A stretch of 62,509 nucleotides of DNA from Candidatus Dadabacteria bacterium CSP1-2 (GCA_001443445.1 LDXN01000010.1:1-62509), one strand, 5' to 3'; shown: positions 33,380 through 42,311, counted from the stretch's first letter. Program-made: numbers and translations. The notes: a model not told the origin generated them from the letters alone.

Positions 33380-34699
33380 TTGAATCAGAATACTATCGTT
33401 ATTCCCACCAGAAAGGAGATATTCGGTTGGGCGATGTACGATTTTGCAAACTCAGCGTTTGCAACAACTATAAGCTCTGTAGTATTTAATGTTTATTTTA
33501 CAAAAGTAATAGTTGGAGATGGTGGCGCAGTGATATTTGGCCACAACATACCTGCTAGCTCTCTTTGGGGTTATACAGTATCTTTATCAATCCTTCTGGT
33601 TGTTTTTACTGCACCCATCCTTGGAGCAATAGCCGATTTTTCGGGTACAAAGAAAAGATTTCTTTTCCTGTATTGTTATCTTGCCTGTCTTTTTACCGGA
33701 CTCTTATTTTTCGCAGAAGAGGGTGACTACATTTTCGCTATGATTTTTTATATGCTTGCGAATTACTGCTTTGCAGGAAGTCTAGGTTTCTATAACGCGT
33801 TTCTTCCTGAGATTTCCACAAAAGAGAATATAGGTAGGATTTCAGGTTTTGGATGGGCTATCGGGTTTATAGGTGGTGGAATCCTTCTTGCTATTAACTT
33901 GGTAATGATTCAACACCCACAACTCTTTGGAATCCCTGACGAAGACAATCTACCAGTTCGTTTTGTTATTCTATCTGTCGCAATCTGGTGGGCTGTGTTT
34001 TCGGTTTTTACCTTCATCTGGGTTCGAGAGAAAACAAAGGGGAATCCGCTACCAATGGGAGAGAACTATATAAATATAGGATTTAAGCGTCTTGTGCTTA
34101 CTTTTAAAAAGATTAGACAACATAAGGAGCTCTTTAAATTTTTAGTCTCTTTTTTAATCTACAATGAAGGAATTGAGACTGTAATAGTTATGGCTGCTAT
34201 TTTTGGAAGCGAGATTCTGGGGATGTCCCAGTCTGAGATTTTAACCGTATTCCTTTTGGGACAAATTGTAGCCTTTTGCGGTTCTTTATTATTAGGTTAT
34301 TTGGCTGATAAATATAGTAGTAAGTCAACCATAATCATAAGTTTAATTATTTGGTGTGCCCTAGTAATATGGGCTTATTTTATGAAGACGAGGTTTGAAT
34401 TCTGGACGATAGGGGTGTTTATAGCATTTATATTAGGAGGGAGCCAAGCAGTGAGTCGTTCCCTATTCGGTCTTTTTACTCCGCGTGAGAACACAGCGGA
34501 GTTCTTTGGATTTTATGCTCTTGGAGGAAAATTTTCTTCTGCAATAGGACCATTTACCTTCGCATTAATACGCCACGCATTTGACTCGATTCGTATTGCC
34601 ATTATAGCACTTATAGTGTTTTTTTCGCTTGGCTTGCTATTTATCCTTTTTGTGAACGAGAGACGAGGTATAGAAGAAAGCAGTAAGCCGATAGTGTGA
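33380..34699 (+). CDS. MFS transporter, UMF1/Atg22-like
   Basis: The protein has 439 aa with about twelve membrane helices. The conserved UMF1 start IFGWAMYDFANSAFATTISSVVFNVYF is intact. The loop PILGAIADFSGTKKRFLF and the segment GGSQAVSRSLFGLFTPRENTAEFFGFYALGGKFSSAIGP are diagnostic. It is an inner-membrane transporter whose substrates are largely unknown (relatives handle amino acids or peptides). The start codon is a TTG at 33380 with no clear ribosome binding site. The nearest ATG (33434) would cut into the conserved motif. Confidence 0.9.
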   Translation: MNQNTIVIPTRKEIFGWAMYDFANSAFATTISSVVFNVYFTKVIVGDGGAVIFGHNIPASSLWGYTVSLSILLVVFTAPILGAIADFSGTKKRFLFLYCYLACLFTGLLFFAEEGDYIFAMIFYMLANYCFAGSLGFYNAFLPEISTKENIGRISGFGWAIGFIGGGILLAINLVMIQHPQLFGIPDEDNLPVRFVILSVAIWWAVFSVFTFIWVREKTKGNPLPMGENYINIGFKRLVLTFKKIRQHKELFKFLVSFLIYNEGIETVIVMAAIFGSEILGMSQSEILTVFLLGQIVAFCGSLLLGYLADKYSSKSTIIISLIIWCALVIWAYFMKTRFEFWTIGVFIAFILGGSQAVSRSLFGLFTPRENTAEFFGFYALGGKFSSAIGPFTFALIRHAFDSIRIAIIALIVFFSLGLLFILFVNERRGIEESSKPIV

Positions 34700-34744
34700 A
34701 TCCAATTCAGCATTAGTCTATTTAAATGCCTTGCTAGTACAGGC

Positions 34745-34802
34745 TTGACATTTTAGAATTCTTATGATTTAGTATTATAGTGTTCTCTAGAATACTATAA
34801 TA
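34745..34802 (+). promoter_or_regulatory. ArsR-type operator and promoter
   Basis: A perfect TTGACA lies at 34745-34750. A nearly perfect inverted repeat follows: ATTATAGTGTTCT (34774-34786) pairs with AGAATACTATAAT (34789-34801), with one mismatch and a 2-base spacer. Candidate -10 sequences (TAGTAT at 34770, TATTAT at 34773) fall in its left arm. An ArsR dimer bound here would block the promoter of the whole downstream cluster. Confidence 0.6.
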
Positions 34803-34827
34803 TCTTAGTATGGAGAGAAGAGAGAAA

Positions 34828-35160
34828 ATGGAAAATATAGAAAAGCGGATCTATGAATTGCATGCCTCGATGTGTAAGGTTTTTTCTAATCCAAAGAGGC
34901 TTGAGGTCATAAATACCCTTCGTGAGGGGGAGATAAGCGTTGGCGAGCTTTCAAAGAGATTAGGCATCCCTATAGGAAACCTATCCCAGCATCTTGGCAT
35001 GATGAAGGAGCGTGGCATTTTAAACAGCAGGAAAGAAGGAAATGTCGTTTATTATAGACTCGCCAACCCAAAGATGCTTAAAGCCTTCGACATCCTTCGG
35101 GAAACTCTTTTCGAACGGATATCGAGGGAAGGAGCTTTAATTCGAGAGACTAAAAAATAA
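34828..35160 (+). CDS. ArsR family transcriptional regulator
   Basis: The protein has 110 aa from ATG 34828, with a GAGAGAAGAGAG ribosome binding site; an ATG at 34810 would overlap that site. The winged helix core SNPKRLEVINTLREGEISVGELSKRLGI, GNLSQHLGMMKERGILNSRKEGNVVYYRL is intact. Only one Cys (residue 16) is present, so a classic two-Cys metal or persulfide sensor site is not visible. It is the first gene of the dsrE/RND cluster and is probably its repressor, acting at the palindrome 26 bases upstream. Confidence 0.9.
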   Translation: MENIEKRIYELHASMCKVFSNPKRLEVINTLREGEISVGELSKRLGIPIGNLSQHLGMMKERGILNSRKEGNVVYYRLANPKMLKAFDILRETLFERISREGALIRETKK

Positions 35161-35179
35161 TCTTAGGAGGAGGCTTTAT

Positions 35180-35530
35180 ATGGGAACGGTAACTATGGTG
35201 CTAAACGATGCACCTTATGGGATTGAAAAGGCTTGGAACGCCTTAAGATTAGCCAGTGCGCTTTTAGTTTCTGGAGAAAAGATCAATATATTCCTCCTAG
35301 GTGATGCAGTCGTTGCAGCCAATGCAGGTCAGGAAACACCAAAAGGATATTACAACTTAGGAGAGGTGATAAAGGATATTTTATCAAAAGGTGGCATAGT
35401 TAAGGCGTGTGGAACATGCATCAAAGCAAGGGGAATAAAGGCTGAGGAGTTAGTAGAAGGAGTTCAAGTTGGAAGAATGTTAGAGCTAGCTAATTGGATT
35501 AAGGAAAGCGACAAGGTTTTAACTTTTTAA
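35180..35530 (+). CDS. DsrE-family sulfur-relay-like protein
   Basis: The protein has 116 aa with TTAGGAGGAGG as ribosome binding site. The DsrE fold is visible as VTMVLNDAPYGIEKAWNALRLASALL, KINIFLLGDAVVAA and YYNLGEVIKDILSKGGIVKACGTCIKARGI. Cys77 and Cys80 lie where sulfur-carrying cysteines occur in DsrE/TusD relatives. Such proteins bind persulfide sulfur or serve as peroxiredoxin-like thiol proteins. It is immediately behind arsR (19 bases) and ahead of the RND export genes. Confidence 0.9.
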   Translation: MGTVTMVLNDAPYGIEKAWNALRLASALLVSGEKINIFLLGDAVVAANAGQETPKGYYNLGEVIKDILSKGGIVKACGTCIKARGIKAEELVEGVQVGRMLELANWIKESDKVLTF

Positions 35531-35553
35531 ATAAGTTTAGGAACTTTTGAGAA

Positions 35554-35694
35554 TTGGGAAAAGGAGTCGCTAAAAAGAGGTATAACCCTGTTTTAACAGC
35601 GTTTCTTATAGCTATGGCTGCTCTTTTCTCATTGAGGATTATAGAAGTGGTATCACCTAAGGATGGATTTAAAAGATGCTATGATGACCAATGA
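35554..35694 (+). CDS. Possible 46-aa single-helix membrane protein
   Basis: TTG 35554 opens a frame of 46 codons with basic residues first (GKGVAKKRYNP), then a hydrophobic stretch VLTAFLIAMAALFSL, then RIIEVVSPKDGFKRCYDDQ. The positive-inside pattern fits a single-pass inner-membrane peptide. An AGGA lies about 11 bases before the start. It fills the otherwise unexplained gap between dsrE and the RND gene. The evidence is modest: an unusual start codon and short length. Confidence 0.42.
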   Translation: MGKGVAKKRYNPVLTAFLIAMAALFSLRIIEVVSPKDGFKRCYDDQ

Positions 35695-35725
35695 GATACC
35701 TGATTGAAAAAGGTGAGTGATAGAA

Positions 35726-38056
35726 ATGAGAAGAAGAATCGTTGAGTTTTCGGTTTCGCATCCAAAACGTGTGATTTTTTTTATGCTTTTTATAACATTT
35801 CTTTTTGGCACTCAGCTTCCTAAGATAAAAACCGACACTGACCCAAAGCATATGCTTCCTGCCACCTCTCCCGTACGGCAATATAACGATCAAGTGGAAG
35901 AATGGTTTGGACTTCACGCCGATGTTATGGTTCTCGGAATAAGAAACGACGAGGGGATTTTTAATCCTGGAACCCTTAAGAGGATTGAGCAAGTTACAGA
36001 AGAAATATTAAAAATTCAAGGTGTCATAGCAAGAGACGTAATCGGTTTCTCGACAGTGGATGACGTGGAATCATCTGGAGACATTCTTGAAGCGCATCCT
36101 TTGCTATCGAAGATTCCAGAAACTAAAGAAGAAATAGAAGCTTTTAAAAAACATGTTCTTGGAAATCCGCTTTTAGTAGGACGGCTAATCTCAAAGGATG
36201 GAAAGACTACGGCTGTTTATATTCCCATTGAGAAAACTGCTAATGGTAAGGAAATCGCAGATCAAATCAAAAGGATCATTATAAAGGAAGAGGGACCTGA
36301 AAAGTTCTATCTGGCAGGCGATCCTGTAGTAAGAGATACATTTGGGGTAGAGATGTTTAAGCAGATGGGATTTTTTTCACCCGTTTCGGGCATGGTCATG
36401 TTTGTTGTTCTCTTCCTCATGTTTCGAAACCGGACATTGGTTTTTGCTAATATGGCTGTTGCTATGATGAGTATTATCTGGAGCATGGGGCTTTTTATCG
36501 GATTGGGAGTTCCCGTTCACATCATGAGCTCCATGAGCCCTGTGTTTTTAATGGCTATTAGTACCGATACAGTCCATATTTTTAACGAATTCTACTTTCG
36601 CTTTAAGGAACTTGGGAGAAAGAGAGAAGCGCTCTTTGAAACGATGAATGCTGTTTCAACCCCTGTCCTTTATTCTGACCTTACAACCGCCGCCGGATTT
36701 GCCTCTTTAGCTATAGGTCATATTATCCCGGTAAGAATCTTTGGTCTTCTAGTGGCTTTTGGAACCATTGTCATACTTCTTATGAGCTTTACCTTTGTTC
36801 CTGCGGTGATGGCCCTCATGAAAGAAGAAAACCTGAAAAAAATCACCTTCAAAGAGGATATTAAGACGAGTAGAGCTTCAGCTATCCTTTTTAAGATTGG
36901 AGAGCTAAGCCTCTATAAAAGAAAGGCTGTAGTCCTAGTGGGTCTCTTCCTTTTAATCCTTTCCATTTTTGGAATAAAGCAGATCAAAATCAATAACAAC
37001 ATGGTCACCTGGTTTAAGAAAAATAGCGAGGTTCGAATCGCAGACCAAATCCTTAATGAAAATCTCGGGGGAACCTCAACCTTATATTTGGTTACCACTT
37101 CCTCTAAGGAGGACGTTATGAAGGAGCCCGAGGTTCTCCTCTATATCGAATCACTACAGGGGTACTTAGAGAAGCAACCCTTAGTGGGCAAGACCCTCTC
37201 CGTTGCTGACTATGTAAAAAGAGTAAACCGTGTTCTTCATCAAGACGAGGCAAAATATGAAGTGATCCCGGAATCCCGTGAAGCTATAGCTCAGTACATG
37301 TTTCTTTTCAGTATGGCTGCAAAGCCGAGGGATTTAGACAACTTGGTGGACTACCCATATGAGAAAGCTAACATCATTGTGCAACTTAAAACCTGGGATG
37401 CGGTAGATACGGAAAAGCTAATTGAAGATTTAAAAAGCTACTTTGCAAAACATCCTTTACCTGGCGTGGAACTTAAACCCGCTGGGATTGCTTATTTCAA
37501 TATGGTCTGGAACCATGAAGTGCTCATTGGAATGCTAGAGGGATTTATCCTTTCTTCTATTTTAGTCCTCTTTCTTTTAATTCTTGATTATAAGTCCTTA
37601 AAATGGGGAATTATAAGTTTTATCCCTTTATTTTTTACCATCATCTTAATCTACGGCTTCACAGGGTTTGTGGGGAAAGATTTCGATATGCCTATATCGG
37701 TTCTCTCAACTCTATCGTTAGGAATGGCTATTGATTTTGCTATCCATTTTGTTAGCCGATTTAAACAGAGGCTTAAAGAAACGTCTAACATTGAGGATGC
37801 CCTTTTGTGGACAATTGCCCGTCCTGGGAAAGGGATTATAAGGAATGCTATTCTCTTTGCCGTTGGATTTTCTCCAATGATTTTTGCAGCTCTTACCCCT
37901 TATATCACAGTAGGGTTTTTTATGATGGCCATTATGATTCTTTCTGCCGTAACCACTATTATTTATCTTCCAGCATTGATCTATCTTTTCCAAAGATGGC
38001 TCATTAAAGGAACGAGCCATAATCAAAATAAGGGCTTTGGAGGTGTAGGGAAATGA
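35726..38056 (+). CDS. RND/MMPL family exporter
   Basis: The protein has 776 aa from ATG 35726 (AGGTGAG upstream; a GTG at 35717 is less likely). Twelve membrane helices fall in two MMPL/SSD repeats, with periplasmic loops after helix 1 (KTDTDPKHMLPATSPVRQYND) and after helix 7 (KINNNMVTWFKKNSEVRIAD). SPVFLMAISTDTVHIFNEFYFR and STLSLGMAIDFAIHFVSRFKQR carry the charged transport residues. It belongs to the MMPL-type lipid/hydrophobe exporters. It overlaps the LolA-like gene by ATGA (38053-38056). Confidence 0.92.
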   Translation: MRRRIVEFSVSHPKRVIFFMLFITFLFGTQLPKIKTDTDPKHMLPATSPVRQYNDQVEEWFGLHADVMVLGIRNDEGIFNPGTLKRIEQVTEEILKIQGVIARDVIGFSTVDDVESSGDILEAHPLLSKIPETKEEIEAFKKHVLGNPLLVGRLISKDGKTTAVYIPIEKTANGKEIADQIKRIIIKEEGPEKFYLAGDPVVRDTFGVEMFKQMGFFSPVSGMVMFVVLFLMFRNRTLVFANMAVAMMSIIWSMGLFIGLGVPVHIMSSMSPVFLMAISTDTVHIFNEFYFRFKELGRKREALFETMNAVSTPVLYSDLTTAAGFASLAIGHIIPVRIFGLLVAFGTIVILLMSFTFVPAVMALMKEENLKKITFKEDIKTSRASAILFKIGELSLYKRKAVVLVGLFLLILSIFGIKQIKINNNMVTWFKKNSEVRIADQILNENLGGTSTLYLVTTSSKEDVMKEPEVLLYIESLQGYLEKQPLVGKTLSVADYVKRVNRVLHQDEAKYEVIPESREAIAQYMFLFSMAAKPRDLDNLVDYPYEKANIIVQLKTWDAVDTEKLIEDLKSYFAKHPLPGVELKPAGIAYFNMVWNHEVLIGMLEGFILSSILVLFLLILDYKSLKWGIISFIPLFFTIILIYGFTGFVGKDFDMPISVLSTLSLGMAIDFAIHFVSRFKQRLKETSNIEDALLWTIARPGKGIIRNAILFAVGFSPMIFAALTPYITVGFFMMAIMILSAVTTIIYLPALIYLFQRWLIKGTSHNQNKGFGGVGK

Positions 38057-38874
38057 GAAAAATTTTATGCTCTATAGTAATTCTGGCTTTTCCGTTTTTT
38101 ATTCTTATTCTAAGCCATCTTGCTTATTCTCAGGCAAATCTTCCGGCAGATGAGATAATTCGAAGGTCCCAAGCCGCCTTTTATTATCCTGGTACTGATA
38201 TGAAGGCAAAGGTTCTAATGAAGCTCGTCACGAAAGACGGTAAGGAGAGGATTCGTGATCTTACAATGCTTAGGAAGAACTTGGACAAAGAAGGAGGGGA
38301 GCAAAGGTATTTCATTTACTTCTATAAGCCACCCGATGTCAAGGATATGACCTTCATGGTCTGGAAATACCCGGGCAAAGATGATGACCGATGGCTTTTT
38401 ATCCCTGCAATTAATCTGGTTAAAAGAATTGCTGCCAATGATAAGAGGTCAAGCTTTGTTGGGAGTGATTTCAGTTATGAGGATGTATCAGGTAGGGGTG
38501 CGGAAGAAGACAATCATTCCATTCTTAAAGAAGAAGCGTTTAATGGAAAGGATACCTATGTTATAAAGAGCGTGCCAAAGGATGAAGGAAGCGTTGACTA
38601 TAGCTACAAGGTCTCATGGATAGATAAGGAGAGTTTTATTCCTCTTAAAGAGGAGTATTACGATAAAAGGGGTGAGCTCTACAAGGTATTTACTGCCGAT
38701 GAAGTAAAGGAAATCCAGGACTTCCCTACCGCGACTAAAAGGACGATGAAGAACGTACAGAGCAGTCATAGAACCGAGGTAACCTTCGAAGAGGTGGGAT
38801 ATAACAATGGAATAGGGGATGAAATATTCTCAGAACGTTACCTAAGAAACCCTCCCCAGAAGTGGATACGTTGA
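38053..38874 (+). CDS. LolA-like outer-membrane lipoprotein-sorting protein
   Basis: The protein has 273 aa. The signal peptide covers about residues 1-27 (ends LAYSQA). The mature part has ADEIIRRSQAAFYYPGTDMKAKVLMKLVTKDGKERIRDL, YKPPDVKDMTFMVWKYPGKDDDRWLFIPAINLVKRI and SGRGAEEDNHSILKEE. This is the LolA-like family (PF17131) that goes with MMPL exporters. It should bind hydrophobic cargo in the periplasm and pass it to the outer membrane. It is translationally coupled with the RND gene and overlaps the barrel gene. Confidence 0.9.
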   Translation: MRKILCSIVILAFPFFILILSHLAYSQANLPADEIIRRSQAAFYYPGTDMKAKVLMKLVTKDGKERIRDLTMLRKNLDKEGGEQRYFIYFYKPPDVKDMTFMVWKYPGKDDDRWLFIPAINLVKRIAANDKRSSFVGSDFSYEDVSGRGAEEDNHSILKEEAFNGKDTYVIKSVPKDEGSVDYSYKVSWIDKESFIPLKEEYYDKRGELYKVFTADEVKEIQDFPTATKRTMKNVQSSHRTEVTFEEVGYNNGIGDEIFSERYLRNPPQKWIR

Positions 38875-40109
38875 TAAAAGCGGTCGGTCTTCTTTTCCTT
38901 TTTCTCTCCTCATCGGTCTTAGCACTAGATGTTTCCCTTCATGGTGTGGATATTTCTCTAGGTGGGTTCCTTCAGGGGAATTATACACCAAGGATTGTAG
39001 ATGGGAATGATTTCATTTTAGCGGAGGAGAGATTTCAACTGAAACTAGAGGCAAGTTACAGTGGAGTAAGTATCTTTACTAAAACCGATGTATTCTATGA
39101 CGCTGTTGGTAATGAAGTGGGTTTCGATATAAGAGAAGCCTATCTCGATTACTTCTCAAAGTTATGGGATGTGAGGGTTGGAAGGCAGATAATTACTTGG
39201 GGAGTCGGAGACTTGATTTTCATAAATGACTTTTTTCCAAAGGACTTTGCTGCATTTTTTGAGGGACGTCCGCTTGAGTATTTAAAGAAGGGCGTAGATG
39301 CCTTTAAGTTTGATCTATATTTAAATATTATCTCTATGGAGTTTATTCTCATCCCATTTTTTGAAAGAGATACTCTCCCATCTCCGCCGAGGTTTATCAT
39401 TTTTGACCCCTTTTCTCAAATCAAGGATAGAGAGATAGAAGAACCAGAGACAAATTTGGAAAACACGCAACTAGCACTTAGGCTTTACCGCAATATCTTG
39501 GGATTCGATGCTTCCCTCTATATTTATAAGGGATTCTTTTTGATACCGGCGGTGGAACCCGATAATCTTGCGTCTCCTACAAAACTCATCCTCTTCTTCC
39601 CGCGTCTCGCTGTATACGGAGCAAGCCTTCAGGGAAGCGTGTTTAGCGGAGTTCTAAGCCTAGAGGGGGCATATTATGATTCTCTTGATGACAGAAACGG
39701 AGATGACCCTGCAGTAACGAATTCTCAAACAAAGTTTCTTGTTGGATTTCAAAGGGAGCTTTGGAGGGATTTTACGGCTGAGTTTCAATATAGTGGAGAA
39801 TATATGTACGAGTATGGTGAATACTTACAAACACTACCCCCTGGGTTTCCAAAGCAAGATAGGTTTAGACAGCTTATGACCCTTAGGCTGACCCAGTTTC
39901 TTAGGTATCAAACCTTAAGGCTTTCTTTTTTTGCTTTCTTCAGTCCCAGCGGTAAGGACTACATGCTTATACCTGAAGTAAGATACAATATAACTGATCA
40001 CTTATGGGCAGCTCTCGGGGCAAACATTTTCGGTGGAAAAGAGACCACCTTTTTTGGTCAGTTGGATAAAAACGACAACGTTTATATTGTCTTGAGATAC
40101 GAGTTTTAA
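38862..40109 (+). CDS. Predicted outer-membrane beta-barrel of the RND cluster
   Basis: The protein has 415 aa with a GTG start inside the LolA-like gene (13-base overlap; TTG 38871 is an alternative). The signal peptide is about residues 1-21. The rest alternates aromatic-rich strands, for example ERFQLKLEASYSGVSIFTKTDVFYDAVG, WDVRVGRQIITWGVGDLIFINDFF and TAEFQYSGEYMYEYGEY. It ends with a C-terminal aromatic, IVLRYEF, as required for BAM insertion. It resembles DUF1302-type porins. Its place makes it the outer-membrane exit of the RND/LolA-like set. Confidence 0.82.
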   Translation: MDTLIKAVGLLFLFLSSSVLALDVSLHGVDISLGGFLQGNYTPRIVDGNDFILAEERFQLKLEASYSGVSIFTKTDVFYDAVGNEVGFDIREAYLDYFSKLWDVRVGRQIITWGVGDLIFINDFFPKDFAAFFEGRPLEYLKKGVDAFKFDLYLNIISMEFILIPFFERDTLPSPPRFIIFDPFSQIKDREIEEPETNLENTQLALRLYRNILGFDASLYIYKGFFLIPAVEPDNLASPTKLILFFPRLAVYGASLQGSVFSGVLSLEGAYYDSLDDRNGDDPAVTNSQTKFLVGFQRELWRDFTAEFQYSGEYMYEYGEYLQTLPPGFPKQDRFRQLMTLRLTQFLRYQTLRLSFFAFFSPSGKDYMLIPEVRYNITDHLWAALGANIFGGKETTFFGQLDKNDNVYIVLRYEF

Positions 40110-40236
40110 AAGATGGTGGAACGCTGTGTTTTTCTACAGGTAGAATAACAAAAAGCGAAATTGGGAGCGCAATAAATATGATCTTCGATGTCGTTATAAG
40201 GCTTAGAAACAAACGATCAAACAGGGGGGTAGGAAT

Positions 40237-41382
40237 ATGGGTAAAAAGATTGTTATATTAGGTGGCGGAACGGGTGGACTTGTTGTCGCCAATCGGTTGC
40301 GCAAGGCATTGACCAAGGATAATGATATTGTCCTTATAGATAAAGAGAAAAATCATCTTTTCAATCCATCATTGCTCTGGTTTATGGTTGGATGGCGTAA
40401 GGAAGAAAAGATCCAAAAACCGCTTTCCCTTTTGCAAAGAAAAGGAATCAGGTTCATTAACACCTTGGTACAAAAAATAGATTTTGAAAACAGAACGGTA
40501 TTTACTTCTCAGGGAGATGTCTCTTTTGATTATCTAGTCATTGCTCTCGGAGCGAGCACATTTCCAGAGGAGATTCCGGGCTTTTTAGAAGATGCCTACA
40601 ACCTCTATGACTTATCTGGTACGAAGAAGATAAGAAAAGCAATTGAGAATTTTGATAGGGGTCGGATAGTTATACTCATTACCTCAACACCATTTAAATG
40701 TCCTGCAGCACCCTATGAGGCGGCTTTAATTCTATCTAAATACTTTACCATGAGGCGTAGGGATGCGGAGATAGAAGTAGTTACCCCTGAACCATTACCA
40801 ATGCCTGTTGCGGGAACAGAGGTTGGTAATATGGTGGTCTCCTTACTTCAAAGCAGAAGGATTCGCTTTACACCTCAGCATCAAGTGGTCAAGATAGACC
40901 CGGCTAAAAAAGAAATCGTTTTTCAAGACGAGAAAACGCTCTTCTATGACTTGCTTATTGGCGTTCCCCCTCATGGATTACCTCCAGTTTTAAAAGATTC
41001 TCCTATATTAGGTAAAAGTGGATGGGTGAAGGTAAATCCAAAAACACTTGAAACTGATTTCGAAAATATCTATGCACTTGGTGATGTAACATCGATTCCG
41101 CTTCCTGTCGGAAAACCTCTTCCCAAGGCAGGTGTTTTTGCCCATTTCCAAGCTGATGTGGTAGCACAGCATATAGAGGCCAAAATAAAAGGCTTGTCTT
41201 CTAAAAAAGAGTTCGATGGCAGAGGATACTGTTTTATCGAACTGGGAGATGGCAGAGCCGGATATGCCAGCGGGAACTTCTATGCTGAGCCAAAACCTGT
41301 GGTGAATGTGAAAGAACCATCTGTGCTGTGGCACTGGGGAAAGGTTCTATTTGAAAAGTGGTGGCTATGGAAATGGTTTTAA
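40237..41382 (+). CDS. FAD/NAD(P)-dependent oxidoreductase, sulfide:quinone reductase-like
   Basis: The protein has 381 aa. The FAD-binding motif is VILGGGTGGLVVANRLR, followed by YLVIALGA and the second FAD motif ENIYALGDVTSIPLPVGKPLPKAG. STPFKCPAAPYEAALILS supplies Cys155, equivalent to the conserved SQR Cys. The only other Cys is 332 in GYCFIELG, so the full SQR trio is not present and a related sulfur-dependent flavoprotein is possible. The C-terminus WHWGKVLFEKWWLWKWF looks membrane-attaching. It follows the barrel gene by 128 bases and overlaps the methyltransferase gene. Confidence 0.85.
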   Translation: MGKKIVILGGGTGGLVVANRLRKALTKDNDIVLIDKEKNHLFNPSLLWFMVGWRKEEKIQKPLSLLQRKGIRFINTLVQKIDFENRTVFTSQGDVSFDYLVIALGASTFPEEIPGFLEDAYNLYDLSGTKKIRKAIENFDRGRIVILITSTPFKCPAAPYEAALILSKYFTMRRRDAEIEVVTPEPLPMPVAGTEVGNMVVSLLQSRRIRFTPQHQVVKIDPAKKEIVFQDEKTLFYDLLIGVPPHGLPPVLKDSPILGKSGWVKVNPKTLETDFENIYALGDVTSIPLPVGKPLPKAGVFAHFQADVVAQHIEAKIKGLSSKKEFDGRGYCFIELGDGRAGYASGNFYAEPKPVVNVKEPSVLWHWGKVLFEKWWLWKWF

Positions 41383-42032
41383 AATATGATAAATGGGATA
41401 AAAACATCCAAATCTTTGATGAACTGGCTCAAGAATATGATAAGTGGTTTGATGAAAACCGATTTGCCTACGAGTCAGAAGTTCTGGCCCTAAGGAAATT
41501 CATTCCGAAAAACGGTAAAGGTTTAGAGGTTGGAGTGGGCACTGGTAGATTTGCAATTCCTCTCGGTGTAAAGATAGGTGTAGAACCTGCAAAAGCGATG
41601 GCAGATATAGCACGAAAGCGGGGTATAATAGTCGTTGAGGCAATGGCAGGAGACCTCCCTTTTGACGACGCCTCTTTCGACTTTGTACTAATGGTAACAA
41701 CCATATGCTTTCTCCAAAATCCGATACAGGGGTTGGAAGAGGCAAAGAGGGTTCTTAAACCGGGTGGGTATATGATTATTGGAATGATTGATAAGGAAAG
41801 CCCTCTAGGCAGGATTTACGAATCCAAAAAGAATATAAGCAAGTTTTATCGATATGCTCACTTCTACTCAGTAAGAGAAGTTTTGGAGTGGCTAAAGAAA
41901 ATAGGGTATCAGAGCATCAAGATATGCCAGACAATCTTCAAAAATCCGGAGGAGATAACTGCAATTGAGCCAATAAAAGAGGGTTATGGAGAGGGAGGCT
42001 TTGTTGTAATTTCTGCACAAAAAGAGAATTAG
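41364..42032 (+). CDS. SAM-dependent methyltransferase
   Basis: The protein has about 222 aa. The start overlaps the SQR-like gene and is uncertain (GTG 41358, ATG 41364 or 41370). Motif I is GLEVGVGTGRFAIPLG, then VEAMAGDLPFDDASFDFVLMVTTICFLQNP (motif II) and RVLKPGGYMIIGMID (motif III), the UbiE/class I type. Small-molecule methyltransferases of this sort act on quinones, thiols or metalloids; the target is unknown. As the last intact gene in the cluster it may modify the exported or reduced compound. Confidence 0.87.
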   Translation, partial: AMEMVLKYDKWDKNIQIFDELAQEYDKWFDENRFAYESEVLALRKFIPKNGKGLEVGVGTGRFAIPLGVKIGVEPAKAMADIARKRGIIVVEAMAGDLPFDDASFDFVLMVTTICFLQNPIQGLEEAKRVLKPGGYMIIGMIDKESPLGRIYESKKNISKFYRYAHFYSVREVLEWLKKIGYQSIKICQTIFKNPEEITAIEPIKEGYGEGGFVVISAQKEN

Positions 42033-42033
42033 C

Positions 42034-42264
42034 ATGAAGAGGCGAAGTAAGGATGTTTTGTTTTGCAACTCTAATTACTCGAACCTTTTCTCTGTTTGGG
42101 ATAGGCTATTTGGTACATATACCGAACTCACCGAACATGAGAAAATCATTTATGGACTCAAAGATTATCCTCGAATCGAGGATGTTTCGGTAAAGAAACT
42201 TATTCTGATGCCTTTTGATCATCAGTGCGAAACAAGTCGTCTTGAAAAAGTCGTTAATAATTGA
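42034..42264 (+). pseudogene. C-terminal remnant of a sterol desaturase-type fatty acid hydroxylase
   Basis: The 76-residue frame contains NSNYSNLFSVWDRLFGTYTE, a hallmark of the C-terminus of the sterol desaturase/fatty acid hydroxylase family (N-x-x-x-x-F-S-x-W-D-R-L-F-G-T-Y). All His-box residues and membrane helices that would precede it are missing. It begins 1 base after the methyltransferase stop. It is therefore a truncated gene. The RRSKDV just before the motif sits where the last His pair normally lies. Confidence 0.65.
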
Positions 42265-42311
42265 TTTAAGTACTTGAATTAAAAAAACTAATGGGAATTT
42301 TTTGGTAATTG

